Part shown: positions 9,225 through 17,194 of the stretch, in pieces
Layout: the number at the start of each line of letters is the position of its first letter
Numbering within the stretch: the stretch's first letter is position 1
Assembly (NCBI GenBank): GCA_963709085.1
Contig: CAVPVB010000007.1
Coordinates: forward strand, 496,001-560,000
DNA: 64,000 bases
From: Rhodovastum sp963709085
GTDB lineage: Bacteria > Pseudomonadota > Alphaproteobacteria > Acetobacterales > Acetobacteraceae
Direction: 5' to 3'
Notes under the pieces: model-generated
Database searches by the model: none
What the model saw: the letters and a program-made list of their open reading frames with translations, nothing else
What the model was told of the DNA's origin: nothing
Made by a program: the position numbers and the translations under genes

Positions 9225-9610
9225 TACCAGTCCGCCTAAATAATCACCTATGCATGTCCGGTTATTATCCGGGGACGTAAAATTTAGCGTAACGCACTGT
9301 ATCAGTGCCCGCGATAAAAACCAGCAACAAATTCAATATTTACTTGGCCCGGTTTTGCCGCTTTCAAGTGGCATGGCAGGCCAACTCGATCAGGCTGTTG
9401 ATTGCGGCTGGGACGATTTTGGTGAGTCCGGCTTCTGGCGGGACCCTGGAAAAAACCCCTGGCAGCCATCGAAGCCGCCGCAGGATGGCAGGCGCGTCGC
9501 TGAAGATCGGCAACGATTGCCGGTCCCAGCCGGCGATCCGCCCCGCTGGCGCCGGGTCGCGCGCCGGTCGCTGGCCATAATGTGATCAGCCGCTCCCCCT
9601 TCACCGGACA

Positions 9611-9690
9611 GTTTGGCGGCCTCGATAAGCCTGGTCCGGGTTTCCCCGGCGCCGCCAGGCTGGGCCCGGCCGGCAGCCCTGCCCGGGCCT
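9611..9690. repeat. 80-bp imperfect direct repeat, copy B
   Basis: Begins GTTTGGCGGCCTCGATAAGC and ends CGGCAGCCCTGCCCGGGCCT. Same orientation as copy A, 390 bp away; no open frame is conserved between the two. Confidence 0.65.
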
Positions 9691-9744
9691 CCGCCGGGGT
9701 CCGTCGGTCACTCCCCTGGCAAAGTCCGGTTCACTTTCAGGCTC

Positions 9745-10356
9745 TCAGGGGGCCCGCAAGCTCAGCCGGACCGGTCCGTTGGCATGAATTTCGTCAGGAT
9801 AGAACGTGCCATCGGTCCGCATGCCAGGGACGACCAGGGCCATCCCGCGGGCCGCCGCCCGTTGCTCCAGCAGGGTGAGTTTCTCGTGCAACAGCGCATA
9901 GCGCTCCTCCGGGGTCGCCTGCTGCATCTGGCGGCGCAGGGTGGCGCGCTCCTCCGGCGTCAAAAGGTCGCGCGGAAGCACGGCACGGGAGGAGTTGCGT
10001 GCCCCGTTGGACGGGCGCGCCTCGTATTCGGCGGGGGTACCATAGACCCCGCCGTGAAGTCTTTTGAAGGGGGTCCACCTGTCCTGCCGGGCCGCTTCCA
10101 TCAGATCGGCGGTCGCGCGCCGGACGGACAAGGTTTCAATCCAGTCGTCCATCTCTTCGCCGTCATGGTCAAGATTGGCGCCGCGTTTGCGGGCATCATC
10201 CTTGGCTTTCTCCAATGTCTTGCCGATGCCCCATATTTCATCGCCCCAGATCAAATGGTGCTCTGTCAGAATATAACCCGCCGCCGGGGTCTGGCCCCAG
10301 GCGGGGCTCAGGAACAGACCCGTCACCATGAAGACCGCGATCATTGCCCGCCGCAT
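9745..10356 (-). CDS. Secreted protein of unknown function
   Basis: A 203-residue protein with a signal peptide (MRRAMIAVFMVTGLFLSPAWG, cleavage likely after AWG), so exported to the periplasm. The mature part is charged and mostly helical. Residues about 130-165 contain LTPEERATLRRQMQQATPEE, the low-complexity TPEER-type helix often seen in Spy/CpxP-like and other periplasmic proteins of alphaproteobacteria. No catalytic motif is visible. It stands alone between ackA and cimA, and I cannot assign a function. Confidence 0.65.
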   Translation of the reverse strand: MRRAMIAVFMVTGLFLSPAWGQTPAAGYILTEHHLIWGDEIWGIGKTLEKAKDDARKRGANLDHDGEEMDDWIETLSVRRATADLMEAARQDRWTPFKRLHGGVYGTPAEYEARPSNGARNSSRAVLPRDLLTPEERATLRRQMQQATPEERYALLHEKLTLLEQRAAARGMALVVPGMRTDGTFYPDEIHANGPVRLSLRAP

Positions 10357-10520
10357 GTCGATATCTCCCCCGGTCTGGCGAAGCTGGAAGGTTCGGCTGT
10401 GTCATCCTCATCGGTATGGTGCACCCAGTCTGGCCGGCGCATTCGCGCCCCGACACTCACAATGCATGCAACACGCAGCCCCGGCCGGCCCGGTTGGTGA
10501 TCCTTCACCCGCGATGAGGT

Positions 10521-12203
10521 TTACGCCGAAGCCCCCTCCGGCGCTTCCATCCCGGCGCAGAACAGGCGGTAGGTGATCGCGTCATGCAGGGCGCTGAACG
10601 AGGCGTCGATGACATTGCCGGAGACGCCGACGGTGGACCAGCACCCAAGCGCGGGAGCGTTGATGTCATGGCTGTCGATCATCACCCTTGTCACCGCCTT
10701 GGTGCCCTCCTGCGGGGTCAGGATGCGCACCCGGTAATCGGTCAGACGCATCCCCTCCAGCGCCGGGAACAGCGGCAGCAGCACCTTGCGCAGCGCGGTA
10801 TCCAGCGCATTGACCGGGCCGTTGCCCTCCGCGACGGTCATCTGCAACTGGTCCTGCACCTCCACCTTGACGGTGGCTTCCGACAGGGTGATCAGCTCGC
10901 CTTTGGCATTCCAGCGCCGCTCGTCGATGGCGCGGAAGGAGGCGACGCGGAAGAATTCGGGCATTTCGCCCAGGGTGCGGCGGGCCAGCAGCTCGAAACT
11001 GGCCCCGGCGCCGTCATAGGTGTAGCCCTCGAATTCGCGCCGCTTGACGATTTCGACCAGCAGCGGGATGCGCGGATCATCGGCGGCCACGGTGATGCCG
11101 GCTTCGGACAGCCGGGTCAGCAGATTGGCCCGGCCGGCCTGGTCGGAAACGATGATATGGCGCCGATTGCCCACCCGCGCCGGCACGACATGCTCGTAGG
11201 TGGTGCTGTCGCGGGCCATCGCCGCGGCATGCAGCCCGCCTTTATGGGCAAAGGCATTCTCGCCGACATAGGCGGCGTGGCGATTGGGGGCGCGGTTCAG
11301 CCGCTCATCCAGCATGTGGCTGACTTCGGTGAGGCGGCGCAGGCCCTCCTCGCTGACGCCGGTCTGATAGCCCAGCTTCAGCATCAGCGTCGGGATCAGC
11401 GCGGTCAGATTGGCATTGCCGCAGCGCTCGCCCAGGCCGTTGAGGGTGCCCTGGATCATCCGCGCCCCCGCGGCCACCGCGGCCAGGCTGCCGGCCACCG
11501 CGGTTTCGGTGTCGTTATGGGTGTGAATGCCGATACGCGCTCCCGGCAAGGCCGCCACCACCGCGCCGACGATGGCCGAAATCTGCCCGGGCAGGGTGCC
11601 GCCATTGGTATCGCACAGCACCAGCCACGCCGCACCCGCCTGCTGCGCCTGCCGCAGGCAGGCCAGCGCGTACTCGGGGTTGCGCTGATAGCCGTCGAAA
11701 AAATGCTCCGCATCGAACAGCACGTCGCGGCCGCGGCTTACCGCCTCGGCCACGGAATCGCCGATGAGGGCAAGATTTTCCGCCGGCGTCACCCCCAGCG
11801 CGAGTTCCGCGGCCAGATCGGACGCCTTGCCCACCAGGCAGACCGCCCCGGTGCCTGCCTGCAGCACCGTGGCGAGGCCCGGATCGTTGGCGGCGCTGCG
11901 CCCCGGGCGCCTTGTCATGCCGAAGGCGGTGAGAGCGGCGTGGCGCAGCCGCGGGGGGCTGGCGAAAAACGCATCATCGGTCGGGTTGGCCCCCGGCCAG
12001 CCGCCCTCGATGTAATCGACGCCGAGGCGATCGAGTTCGGCGGCGATCACCTGCTTGTCCACCACCGAGAAATCCACCCCTTGCGTCTGCGCGCCGTCGC
12101 GCAGGGTGGTGTCGTACAGCACGATGCGGCGATTTTCTGCCTCGGCGGCGCGATCATCGGGCGAGGCGGCGGCAGCGAAAGCAGCTTGCGTCAGAGCCGT
12201 CAT
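10521..12203 (-). CDS. cimA: (R)-citramalate synthase
   Basis: Condenses acetyl-CoA with pyruvate to citramalate, giving a threonine-independent route to 2-oxobutyrate and isoleucine. The 560-residue chain has the DRE-TIM barrel start LYDTTLRDGAQTQG, the metal-binding HTHND in the barrel, GLGERCGNANL, and a C-terminal LeuA-type allosteric domain from about residue 400 ending in DAITYRLFCAG. FSVVDK after TQGVD matches CimA rather than 2-isopropylmalate synthase. Start codon uncertain: ATG at 12203 or 12230, neither with a strong ribosome site. The presence of pta-ackA nearby is not functionally diagnostic. Confidence 0.88.
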   Translation of the reverse strand: MTALTQAAFAAAASPDDRAAEAENRRIVLYDTTLRDGAQTQGVDFSVVDKQVIAAELDRLGVDYIEGGWPGANPTDDAFFASPPRLRHAALTAFGMTRRPGRSAANDPGLATVLQAGTGAVCLVGKASDLAAELALGVTPAENLALIGDSVAEAVSRGRDVLFDAEHFFDGYQRNPEYALACLRQAQQAGAAWLVLCDTNGGTLPGQISAIVGAVVAALPGARIGIHTHNDTETAVAGSLAAVAAGARMIQGTLNGLGERCGNANLTALIPTLMLKLGYQTGVSEEGLRRLTEVSHMLDERLNRAPNRHAAYVGENAFAHKGGLHAAAMARDSTTYEHVVPARVGNRRHIIVSDQAGRANLLTRLSEAGITVAADDPRIPLLVEIVKRREFEGYTYDGAGASFELLARRTLGEMPEFFRVASFRAIDERRWNAKGELITLSEATVKVEVQDQLQMTVAEGNGPVNALDTALRKVLLPLFPALEGMRLTDYRVRILTPQEGTKAVTRVMIDSHDINAPALGCWSTVGVSGNVIDASFSALHDAITYRLFCAGMEAPEGASA

Positions 12204-12376
12204 GGAACAACAGTCATGGCTGGAGGTCATGGGCAAAACGGCCGCCCGTCCTGCAACGCCAGCCTGCCGCCAAGCCCCGGGCGGACAGATATGGCCCATT
12301 TGCCGAAATGCCTCAAGGATCGGCGGAGGCGTCGCCCCGGCATCAGATGTTCGTCAGGTTGAGCGGCGGAAACCGC

Positions 12377-12949
12377 TCAAAGCAGGCTGACGTAGCTGTC
12401 CAGATCCTCAACTTCCGGTGGCGGCGGAAGCTCGCGCTGCGGGGTGCCGACATACAGGAAGCCGACGATCTGGTCCTGATCGGCCAGCCCGAGATCGCGA
12501 TGCAGACCACGGTCGTACATGAACCAGCCGGACCGCCAGAGGCCGCCGAAGCCGAGCGCCTGGGCGGCCATCTGCATCGCCATCACCGCACAGCCGGCGG
12601 CCAATTGCTGGTCGAACACCGGCACCACATCATGCGGCCGGGGCGTCGCGGCGACGATGATGACCATCGGGGCACGTTTCGGCATGCGGATCGCCCGTTG
12701 CACCACCTCGTCCGGCTTGCCGGTGGCGATGGCCGCGCGCTGCATGATCGCCCCGAGCCGGTCCAGTCCATCGCCGGTGGCGACGATGAATTTGTACGGG
12801 TGCAGCCGCTGATGATCGGGAACCCGCAGCGCGGCCTTGAAGATCAGGCGCAGGGCGTCGCCTTCAGGCGCGGGGGCGCCCAGCGCCCCGCAGGACTGGC
12901 GTTCGAGCAGAAACAGCAGCCGGTCCGGCAGCTCGGTCGGTTCGGGCAT
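12377..12949 (-). CDS. Nitroreductase family flavoprotein
   Basis: FMN-dependent NAD(P)H oxidoreductase of the YdjA/TdsD type. The 190 residues include the N-terminal RQSCGALGAPAPEGDALR (FMN phosphate and substrate region), RLHPYKFIV, and the C-terminal GFGGLWRSGWFMYD block. The family length is about 180-190. It starts 35 bp behind the ABC-type ATPase on the same strand, so it is probably the last gene of the 16.9-12.4 kb operon. Substrate not predictable. Confidence 0.82.
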   Translation of the reverse strand: MPEPTELPDRLLFLLERQSCGALGAPAPEGDALRLIFKAALRVPDHQRLHPYKFIVATGDGLDRLGAIMQRAAIATGKPDEVVQRAIRMPKRAPMVIIVAATPRPHDVVPVFDQQLAAGCAVMAMQMAAQALGFGGLWRSGWFMYDRGLHRDLGLADQDQIVGFLYVGTPQRELPPPPEVEDLDSYVSLL

Positions 12950-12984
12950 GGAGGTGGCGTCTTCCTTTGGCAGGCAGGGACCGT

Positions 12985-13998
12985 TCAGGCCGAAGGGGAT
13001 GCCACCGGCGGCGGACCCCAGATGATCGGGTCCTCGATCCGGGCGCCGCGGCGCAGCCGGTCACGCAGCGCGGCCATTGCCGTATCGACATCCTCAAGCT
13101 GACGCAGGACGGTCTTTTCAGCCTCGCTGGTCGTGATGACATCGGCGATGCGCCCGTGGCGCACGATCACGCGACGGTGACCGAGCAGCGCCAGCAGCGG
13201 ATCATGCGTGGATACCAGCACGATTTTCTCCTCGCTGACAAGCAGATCGAGCGCCTGGCGACGGTTGATGCCGGCGTTCTCGATCTCGTCGATCAGCACG
13301 ATCGGCGAGGCGCTGAGTAACGCGGCGTCGGCGATCATCAGCGCCCGCGCCTGGCCGCCGCTGAGCTGGGTCAGCGGCACGTCGGGCGAAAAACGCTCGC
13401 CGGCCAGCGTGTTGGCGATGGCGATGATCCGCTCGGTCACGCCGCTTTCCGGATCGACCTGCCGGCAGGCCGCATGCATGGCCAGGAACGCGCCGACCTT
13501 GAGGTCGACGACGAAGTTCATGTTCTGCGACAGCTGCGCCACCAGCTTGCAGTCGGGCGCGAAGCGCTGGTCCGCGGTCGGCAGCGCATCGTTCAGCAGG
13601 ATATGCCGTCCGCTCGGCGTGTCGCCCTGCGCCAGGCATTCCACGTCGGCCAGCAGGCGGCTTTTGCCGGAACCGGTCGGGCCGACAATGCAGACGATCT
13701 CGCCGGCCTTGATCACCAGGGCCTCGGGCTCGCGCGCGCCGTCCTTGCCGTGTCCGCCGCGGATAGTGAGCGTGTGGATGGCCTGCTTCGCCGCGGCCGG
13801 GGCGGTCGTGGCGTCCAGCAGGAGGCGCAGATGCGCGGCAAGCTGCTCGCGGTCGAGGCCGACATCATGCAGCGCGGTTTCCGACAGGCCGGCCAGCCAG
13901 GCATCGGCCGGCGTGCCCGCCGGCGGATCGGGCAGGCCGAGGCCGGCGAGGAAAGCCGAGATACGCGACGAGGCGTGCAGCAGCGGCGCGTCGCTCAT
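12985..13998 (-). CDS. ABC-type ATPase domain protein without a permease partner
   Basis: A 337-residue soluble protein. An N-terminal helical domain (residues 1-85) precedes a complete ABC ATPase fold: Walker A GPTGSGKS at 106-113, ABC signature LSGGQ at 212-216, Walker B with catalytic Glu IVLIDEIE at 233-240, and H-loop STHDP. No membrane-domain gene lies near it. The ATG overlaps the stop of the GTPase gene as ATGA, so the two are co-translated. Such ATPases without a transmembrane partner often act in repair, translation or cofactor insertion rather than transport. The specific role is unknown; neighbours suggest metal or cofactor handling. Confidence 0.72.
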   Translation of the reverse strand: MSDAPLLHASSRISAFLAGLGLPDPPAGTPADAWLAGLSETALHDVGLDREQLAAHLRLLLDATTAPAAAKQAIHTLTIRGGHGKDGAREPEALVIKAGEIVCIVGPTGSGKSRLLADVECLAQGDTPSGRHILLNDALPTADQRFAPDCKLVAQLSQNMNFVVDLKVGAFLAMHAACRQVDPESGVTERIIAIANTLAGERFSPDVPLTQLSGGQARALMIADAALLSASPIVLIDEIENAGINRRQALDLLVSEEKIVLVSTHDPLLALLGHRRVIVRHGRIADVITTSEAEKTVLRQLEDVDTAMAALRDRLRRGARIEDPIIWGPPPVASPSA

Positions 13999-14690
13999 GC
14001 GATGTCCTCGAAGCTCATCTTCCGCACATTGCCGCGCTGATAGGTCTCGCCGATCGCGGTTTCGCCGACGCAATAGGGGCAGACGGCCGACGGCATGGAG
14101 AAGCGCAGATGATGCGCCTCCAGCGTTTCGACACGCGGCGCCGCCTGGATGCGGAAGGCGAGATCGACCGAGCCCTGGCCGGTGATGCCGTTGCACCACA
14201 CGACAGGCGCGCGCGGATTGGCGAGCCGCACGTTGAAGGCGAACACCTCGCGCTCGGCCTGCGAGACGATGTCGCCCTTGGTGATGGCGACGACATCGGC
14301 CAGCCGCAGCATCGGGCCGATCTTGCGCGGCGTGTGGATGCCGGCGAGGTTGTCCACCACGCAGATCGCCAGCACGCCACGGATATGCGGCGAGCAGCGG
14401 TTGCACAGCCCGGCGGTCTCGACGATCAGCACGTCACGCCCGGTGCTCTTCCCCCAGGTGACGCAGTCATCGATGTTGCTGACGAAGAAATGGTCCGGGC
14501 ACAACCCGGCGGACAGCCCAACCCGCACCGGCAGGCCAAGGGCTGCGTAGGCGACGTCATCGGTGGTGGAGAGGGCGTCGAACTTCACCACACCCACCTG
14601 CGCGCCGTCGTCGCGCAGCCGTGCCGCGACCTTGAGGAACAGCGAGGTTTTGCCGACCGAGGGCGGCCCCGCAACCGTGACCAGGCGCAT
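13995..14690 (-). CDS. SIMIBI-type P-loop GTPase/ATPase with two Cys pairs
   Basis: A 231-residue soluble NTPase of the CobW/HypB/UreG/CooC kind. P-loop GPPSVGKTS is at residues 8-16, a Walker-B-like IVETAG at 89-94 runs directly into CNRCSPH (Cys96, Cys99), a base-recognition TKGD follows in the middle, and CPYC (Cys204, Cys207) lies near the C-terminus. The Cys pairs would suit binding of a metal or Fe-S cluster between subunits, as in HypB or CooC. TGATG overlap with the upstream binding-protein gene and ATGA overlap with the downstream ATPase. I infer a metallochaperone or metallocentre-assembly NTPase; the cargo is not known. Confidence 0.7.
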   Translation of the reverse strand: MRLVTVAGPPSVGKTSLFLKVAARLRDDGAQVGVVKFDALSTTDDVAYAALGLPVRVGLSAGLCPDHFFVSNIDDCVTWGKSTGRDVLIVETAGLCNRCSPHIRGVLAICVVDNLAGIHTPRKIGPMLRLADVVAITKGDIVSQAEREVFAFNVRLANPRAPVVWCNGITGQGSVDLAFRIQAAPRVETLEAHHLRFSMPSAVCPYCVGETAIGETYQRGNVRKMSFEDIA

Positions 14691-15895
14691 CAGGTTGGGT
14701 CCCAGGCGGTGAAAAAGAGGCGGGTGGCGATGGCGGTTTCCTCGGTCATGTCGTGCGTGCGGGTGTAGTCCCAGCCGAGCCAGTTGAGCCGCGCGCCCGG
14801 CGGGAGTGCGCGCGGGAAGCTGGCCCAGACCGCCGGGTAGCGGTTGCGCGCCAGCACGGCGCCATAGGTGTCGCCGCAGATGAAGTCGAGCAGGGGCTGA
14901 ACCCTTGCGCGCTGCCCGGCGGCGACCGAGAAGCCGATCGGCATGGTCATCGCGCCGTCCTCCGGCCAGATCACGCTGGTGCGATCGCGGCGCGGGCACA
15001 TATCGGCCTGCAGCCAGGGCAGAATGGAAATCGCGCCGCCCTGCTCGCTGGCGGTGCCGGCCAGGCGTGCGGCCACGGTGTTGTGCATGATCGCGCGCGT
15101 ATTGGCGGCGAAGGCGCGCAGGCCGGCGGTGCCGAAGCGGTGGTACAGCGTCAGCAGCAGGAAATCGTTGCAGTCCGGATAGGTGCCGTCGCTCGGGCGT
15201 TGCCAGCCACCGAACACGATCTGGTCGTGATAGACCGGATCGAGCAGGTCCTCCCAGCAGCGCGGCGCCGGCCGCGCGCCGAGCTTGCGATGGTCGATCA
15301 GGAACACCCAGGGAATGAGAGAAAACACCGTGAACAGGCCGGCCGGATCGACAAGCCCGGCGCCGGTCACTGCCGGATGCACCGCCTTAGCGGGCGCGGC
15401 GCCATGGCCCGCCGCACGCAAGCGCTGCTGGAAAGGGACCGACAGCACGTCGCGGGTAAAGGGCGACAGGATCAGGTGCGGAAAGCCGGTGTTCGCGCCG
15501 GTACGCGCCAGCTCGTCGAACGGCGCGTACCATTCATTGCCCATCAGGAAGCAGATGCTGCGTCCGCCCGCGGCGATGGCGGCACGCTCCAACCCGGAAG
15601 CGAAGCCGTGACGCAGCGGCACCGGCATTCGCCCGAGAAAATCCAGCGCGGGCAGATGCGGCGCCGGTGTCCGGACCGGCACAGCTTCAGGGTCGGATTG
15701 TTCGAGATCAGTCAGCCGACGGTGCAGCATTGCCTGATACCCCACGTTGCGGACCGTTCGGACGGCCACGGGCAAATGTTCTTCAAGAACCGTGCCATTG
15801 GCAGGGCCTATACCCGGCAACGCAGGGCGGCAGTCGGAGATGCACGAACCTGAACAATCTTCGGGAAAATGTTCCGTGGCGTGCATTTGCTGCAT
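14690..15895 (-). CDS. Substrate-binding-protein-like protein lacking a signal peptide
   Basis: A 401-residue protein. From about residue 75 it resembles class II ABC binding proteins (LDFLGRMPVPL, WEDLLDPVYHDQIVFGGW, and a C-terminal LNWLGWDYTRTHD). It has no signal peptide or lipobox; instead the N-terminus carries a Cys array at residues 14, 18 and 22. It therefore looks cytoplasmic, although most of the family is periplasmic. TGATG overlap couples it to the Cys-containing GTPase, and the ATP-grasp gene ends 5 bp upstream. One reading is a cytoplasmic carrier or scaffold for a metal or cofactor feeding the two NTPases. That is inference from coupling and missing transport parts. Confidence 0.65.
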   Translation of the reverse strand: MQQMHATEHFPEDCSGSCISDCRPALPGIGPANGTVLEEHLPVAVRTVRNVGYQAMLHRRLTDLEQSDPEAVPVRTPAPHLPALDFLGRMPVPLRHGFASGLERAAIAAGGRSICFLMGNEWYAPFDELARTGANTGFPHLILSPFTRDVLSVPFQQRLRAAGHGAAPAKAVHPAVTGAGLVDPAGLFTVFSLIPWVFLIDHRKLGARPAPRCWEDLLDPVYHDQIVFGGWQRPSDGTYPDCNDFLLLTLYHRFGTAGLRAFAANTRAIMHNTVAARLAGTASEQGGAISILPWLQADMCPRRDRTSVIWPEDGAMTMPIGFSVAAGQRARVQPLLDFICGDTYGAVLARNRYPAVWASFPRALPPGARLNWLGWDYTRTHDMTEETAIATRLFFTAWDPT

Positions 15896-15900
15896 GTCCG

Positions 15901-16923
15901 TCAGATTACCCAGCGCTCGTTCGTGTGCACGCCACGCTGCCGGGCCAGGCTGTACTCCACCACATGGGCCAATATCTGGGTGCGGTCATAGCCGAGGCGT
16001 TCGCCGGCCAGGCCGAACGCGCCGCGCACGCCGAGATAGCAGCAGATATTCATCTCGATCAGGAAGCGCTGGCCGGTCGCCGGGTCCCAGCGATAATCGA
16101 GGCGGAAATAGTCGATCGGTCCCAGCGCCGCCCAGATCGTTCGCACATCCTGCTCGATCGCCGCCGCGGTGGCGGCGCCGACATCGATCAATTCGTTGCC
16201 GAGCCGGTCGTCGGTTTTCAGGTCGGCGGTGAGGATGCCGCCGACCTTGTCGGAACGCGGCGCGACATGGCCAAGCACGAAATACGGCGAATGCGCCAGC
16301 ACCGGCACGGTGATGTCGATGCCCGGGCAAAAGCGCTCCACCAGCACCTCCTTGCCGCCGGCATGCAACGCCTCGACGATGCGCGCGGCACCCGGCCAGC
16401 TATCCTGCAGCGACGCCTCGGTCACGCCTTCCGAGGCGGCGCCGAAGCGGTCCTTGACGAAATACGGGCCGGCGAAATCCGGTGGCTCCAGCGTGGCACC
16501 CGGCAGGTAGACGCGTCCGGGCGCCACCGGCAGACCGAGCCCGGTAAAGGCGAGCTTGCTCAGGTATTTGTCCTCGGCCAGCGCGCGGATGTTGGGGGGG
16601 GCGCCGAGGCAGGGCAGGCGCAGATAGGTGCAGATTGCCGGCACCAGCAGCTCCGGATTGCGGATCGGCATGCGGTTGAGCAGGGAGAACACGAAATCGA
16701 CATTGCCGCCCGCCACCAGCGCCGCATAGGGCTTGGAACTGGAGGACACACGGTAGCCGATGCTTTGCAGCGCCTCGAACAGGCGGAAATGGTACTCCGA
16801 ATAGCCCGATGCGATGCCTTCCGGCTTGACCGTGTAGATCGGGTCATCCGGGGCGAAGCGGGCCAGGTACAGGATACGCGTCGATTGCGGGTCGGCGGGC
16901 CAGAGCAAAGGCGGTGATTGCAT
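15901..16923 (-). CDS. ATP-grasp ligase (D-Ala-D-Ala ligase-like)
   Basis: A 340-residue enzyme of the ATP-grasp superfamily, which joins a carboxylate to an amine or thiol through an acyl phosphate. Visible parts: an N-terminal Rossmann-like domain, LAEDKYLSKLAFTGLGLPV (start of the ATP-binding half), PYFVKDRFGAASEGV (nucleotide-binding Lys and flexible loop), and the metal-binding end DYFRLDYRWDPATGQRFLIEMN. It is not Ddl itself, since no cell-wall genes are near. It heads a dense operon with the binding-protein-like, GTPase and ATPase genes. It might make a small peptide-like chelator or modify a carrier; the substrate cannot be read. Confidence 0.75.
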   Translation of the reverse strand: MQSPPLLWPADPQSTRILYLARFAPDDPIYTVKPEGIASGYSEYHFRLFEALQSIGYRVSSSSKPYAALVAGGNVDFVFSLLNRMPIRNPELLVPAICTYLRLPCLGAPPNIRALAEDKYLSKLAFTGLGLPVAPGRVYLPGATLEPPDFAGPYFVKDRFGAASEGVTEASLQDSWPGAARIVEALHAGGKEVLVERFCPGIDITVPVLAHSPYFVLGHVAPRSDKVGGILTADLKTDDRLGNELIDVGAATAAAIEQDVRTIWAALGPIDYFRLDYRWDPATGQRFLIEMNICCYLGVRGAFGLAGERLGYDRTQILAHVVEYSLARQRGVHTNERWVI

Positions 16924-17057
16924 GGGGAACGCCTTGGTCAGGAGGAAGGGAAATCGCGGTCACGGGGTGTTCAGCCTCGCCAGACCGGCGCCAGCGTCTC
17001 CAATGTCGTGCCGCCGTGCTTGAATGGAACGCGCCGCAACGGGATACCATTCGATCA

Positions 17058-17105
17058 GGCTGAGTGTCTGCCCGGCTGAGCGTCTGCCCGGCTGAGCGTC
17101 TGCCC
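17058..17105. repeat. 16-bp unit, three tandem copies
   Basis: Unit GGCTGAGYGTCTGCCC at 17058-17073, 17074-17089 and 17090-17105, in the 270-bp gap between the porin gene and the ATP-grasp gene. No spacers, so not CRISPR. Confidence 0.85.
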
Positions 17106-17194
17106 GGCGCCAACCCCGCCGTAGCCGACCCTGGCCGGGTTGGGGGGCGTGCGGCCCGCTGGACCGCACGCCTTACCGCCGTGTTCCGCCGGCG

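Larger units (their letters stand above)
9019..9744. other. Intergenic region between ackA and the 9.7-kb gene
   Basis: No convincing gene. It has a relatively AT-rich patch (about 9230-9350) with a small perfect hairpin GCACTG-TAT-CAGTGC (9294-9308), plausibly promoter DNA for ackA-pta, and two related 80-bp segments at 9143-9224 and 9611-9690. Confidence 0.6.

Noticed and set aside
17058..17105. CRISPR-like short repeats
   Set aside because: Three abutting 16-bp units without spacers; a simple tandem repeat.
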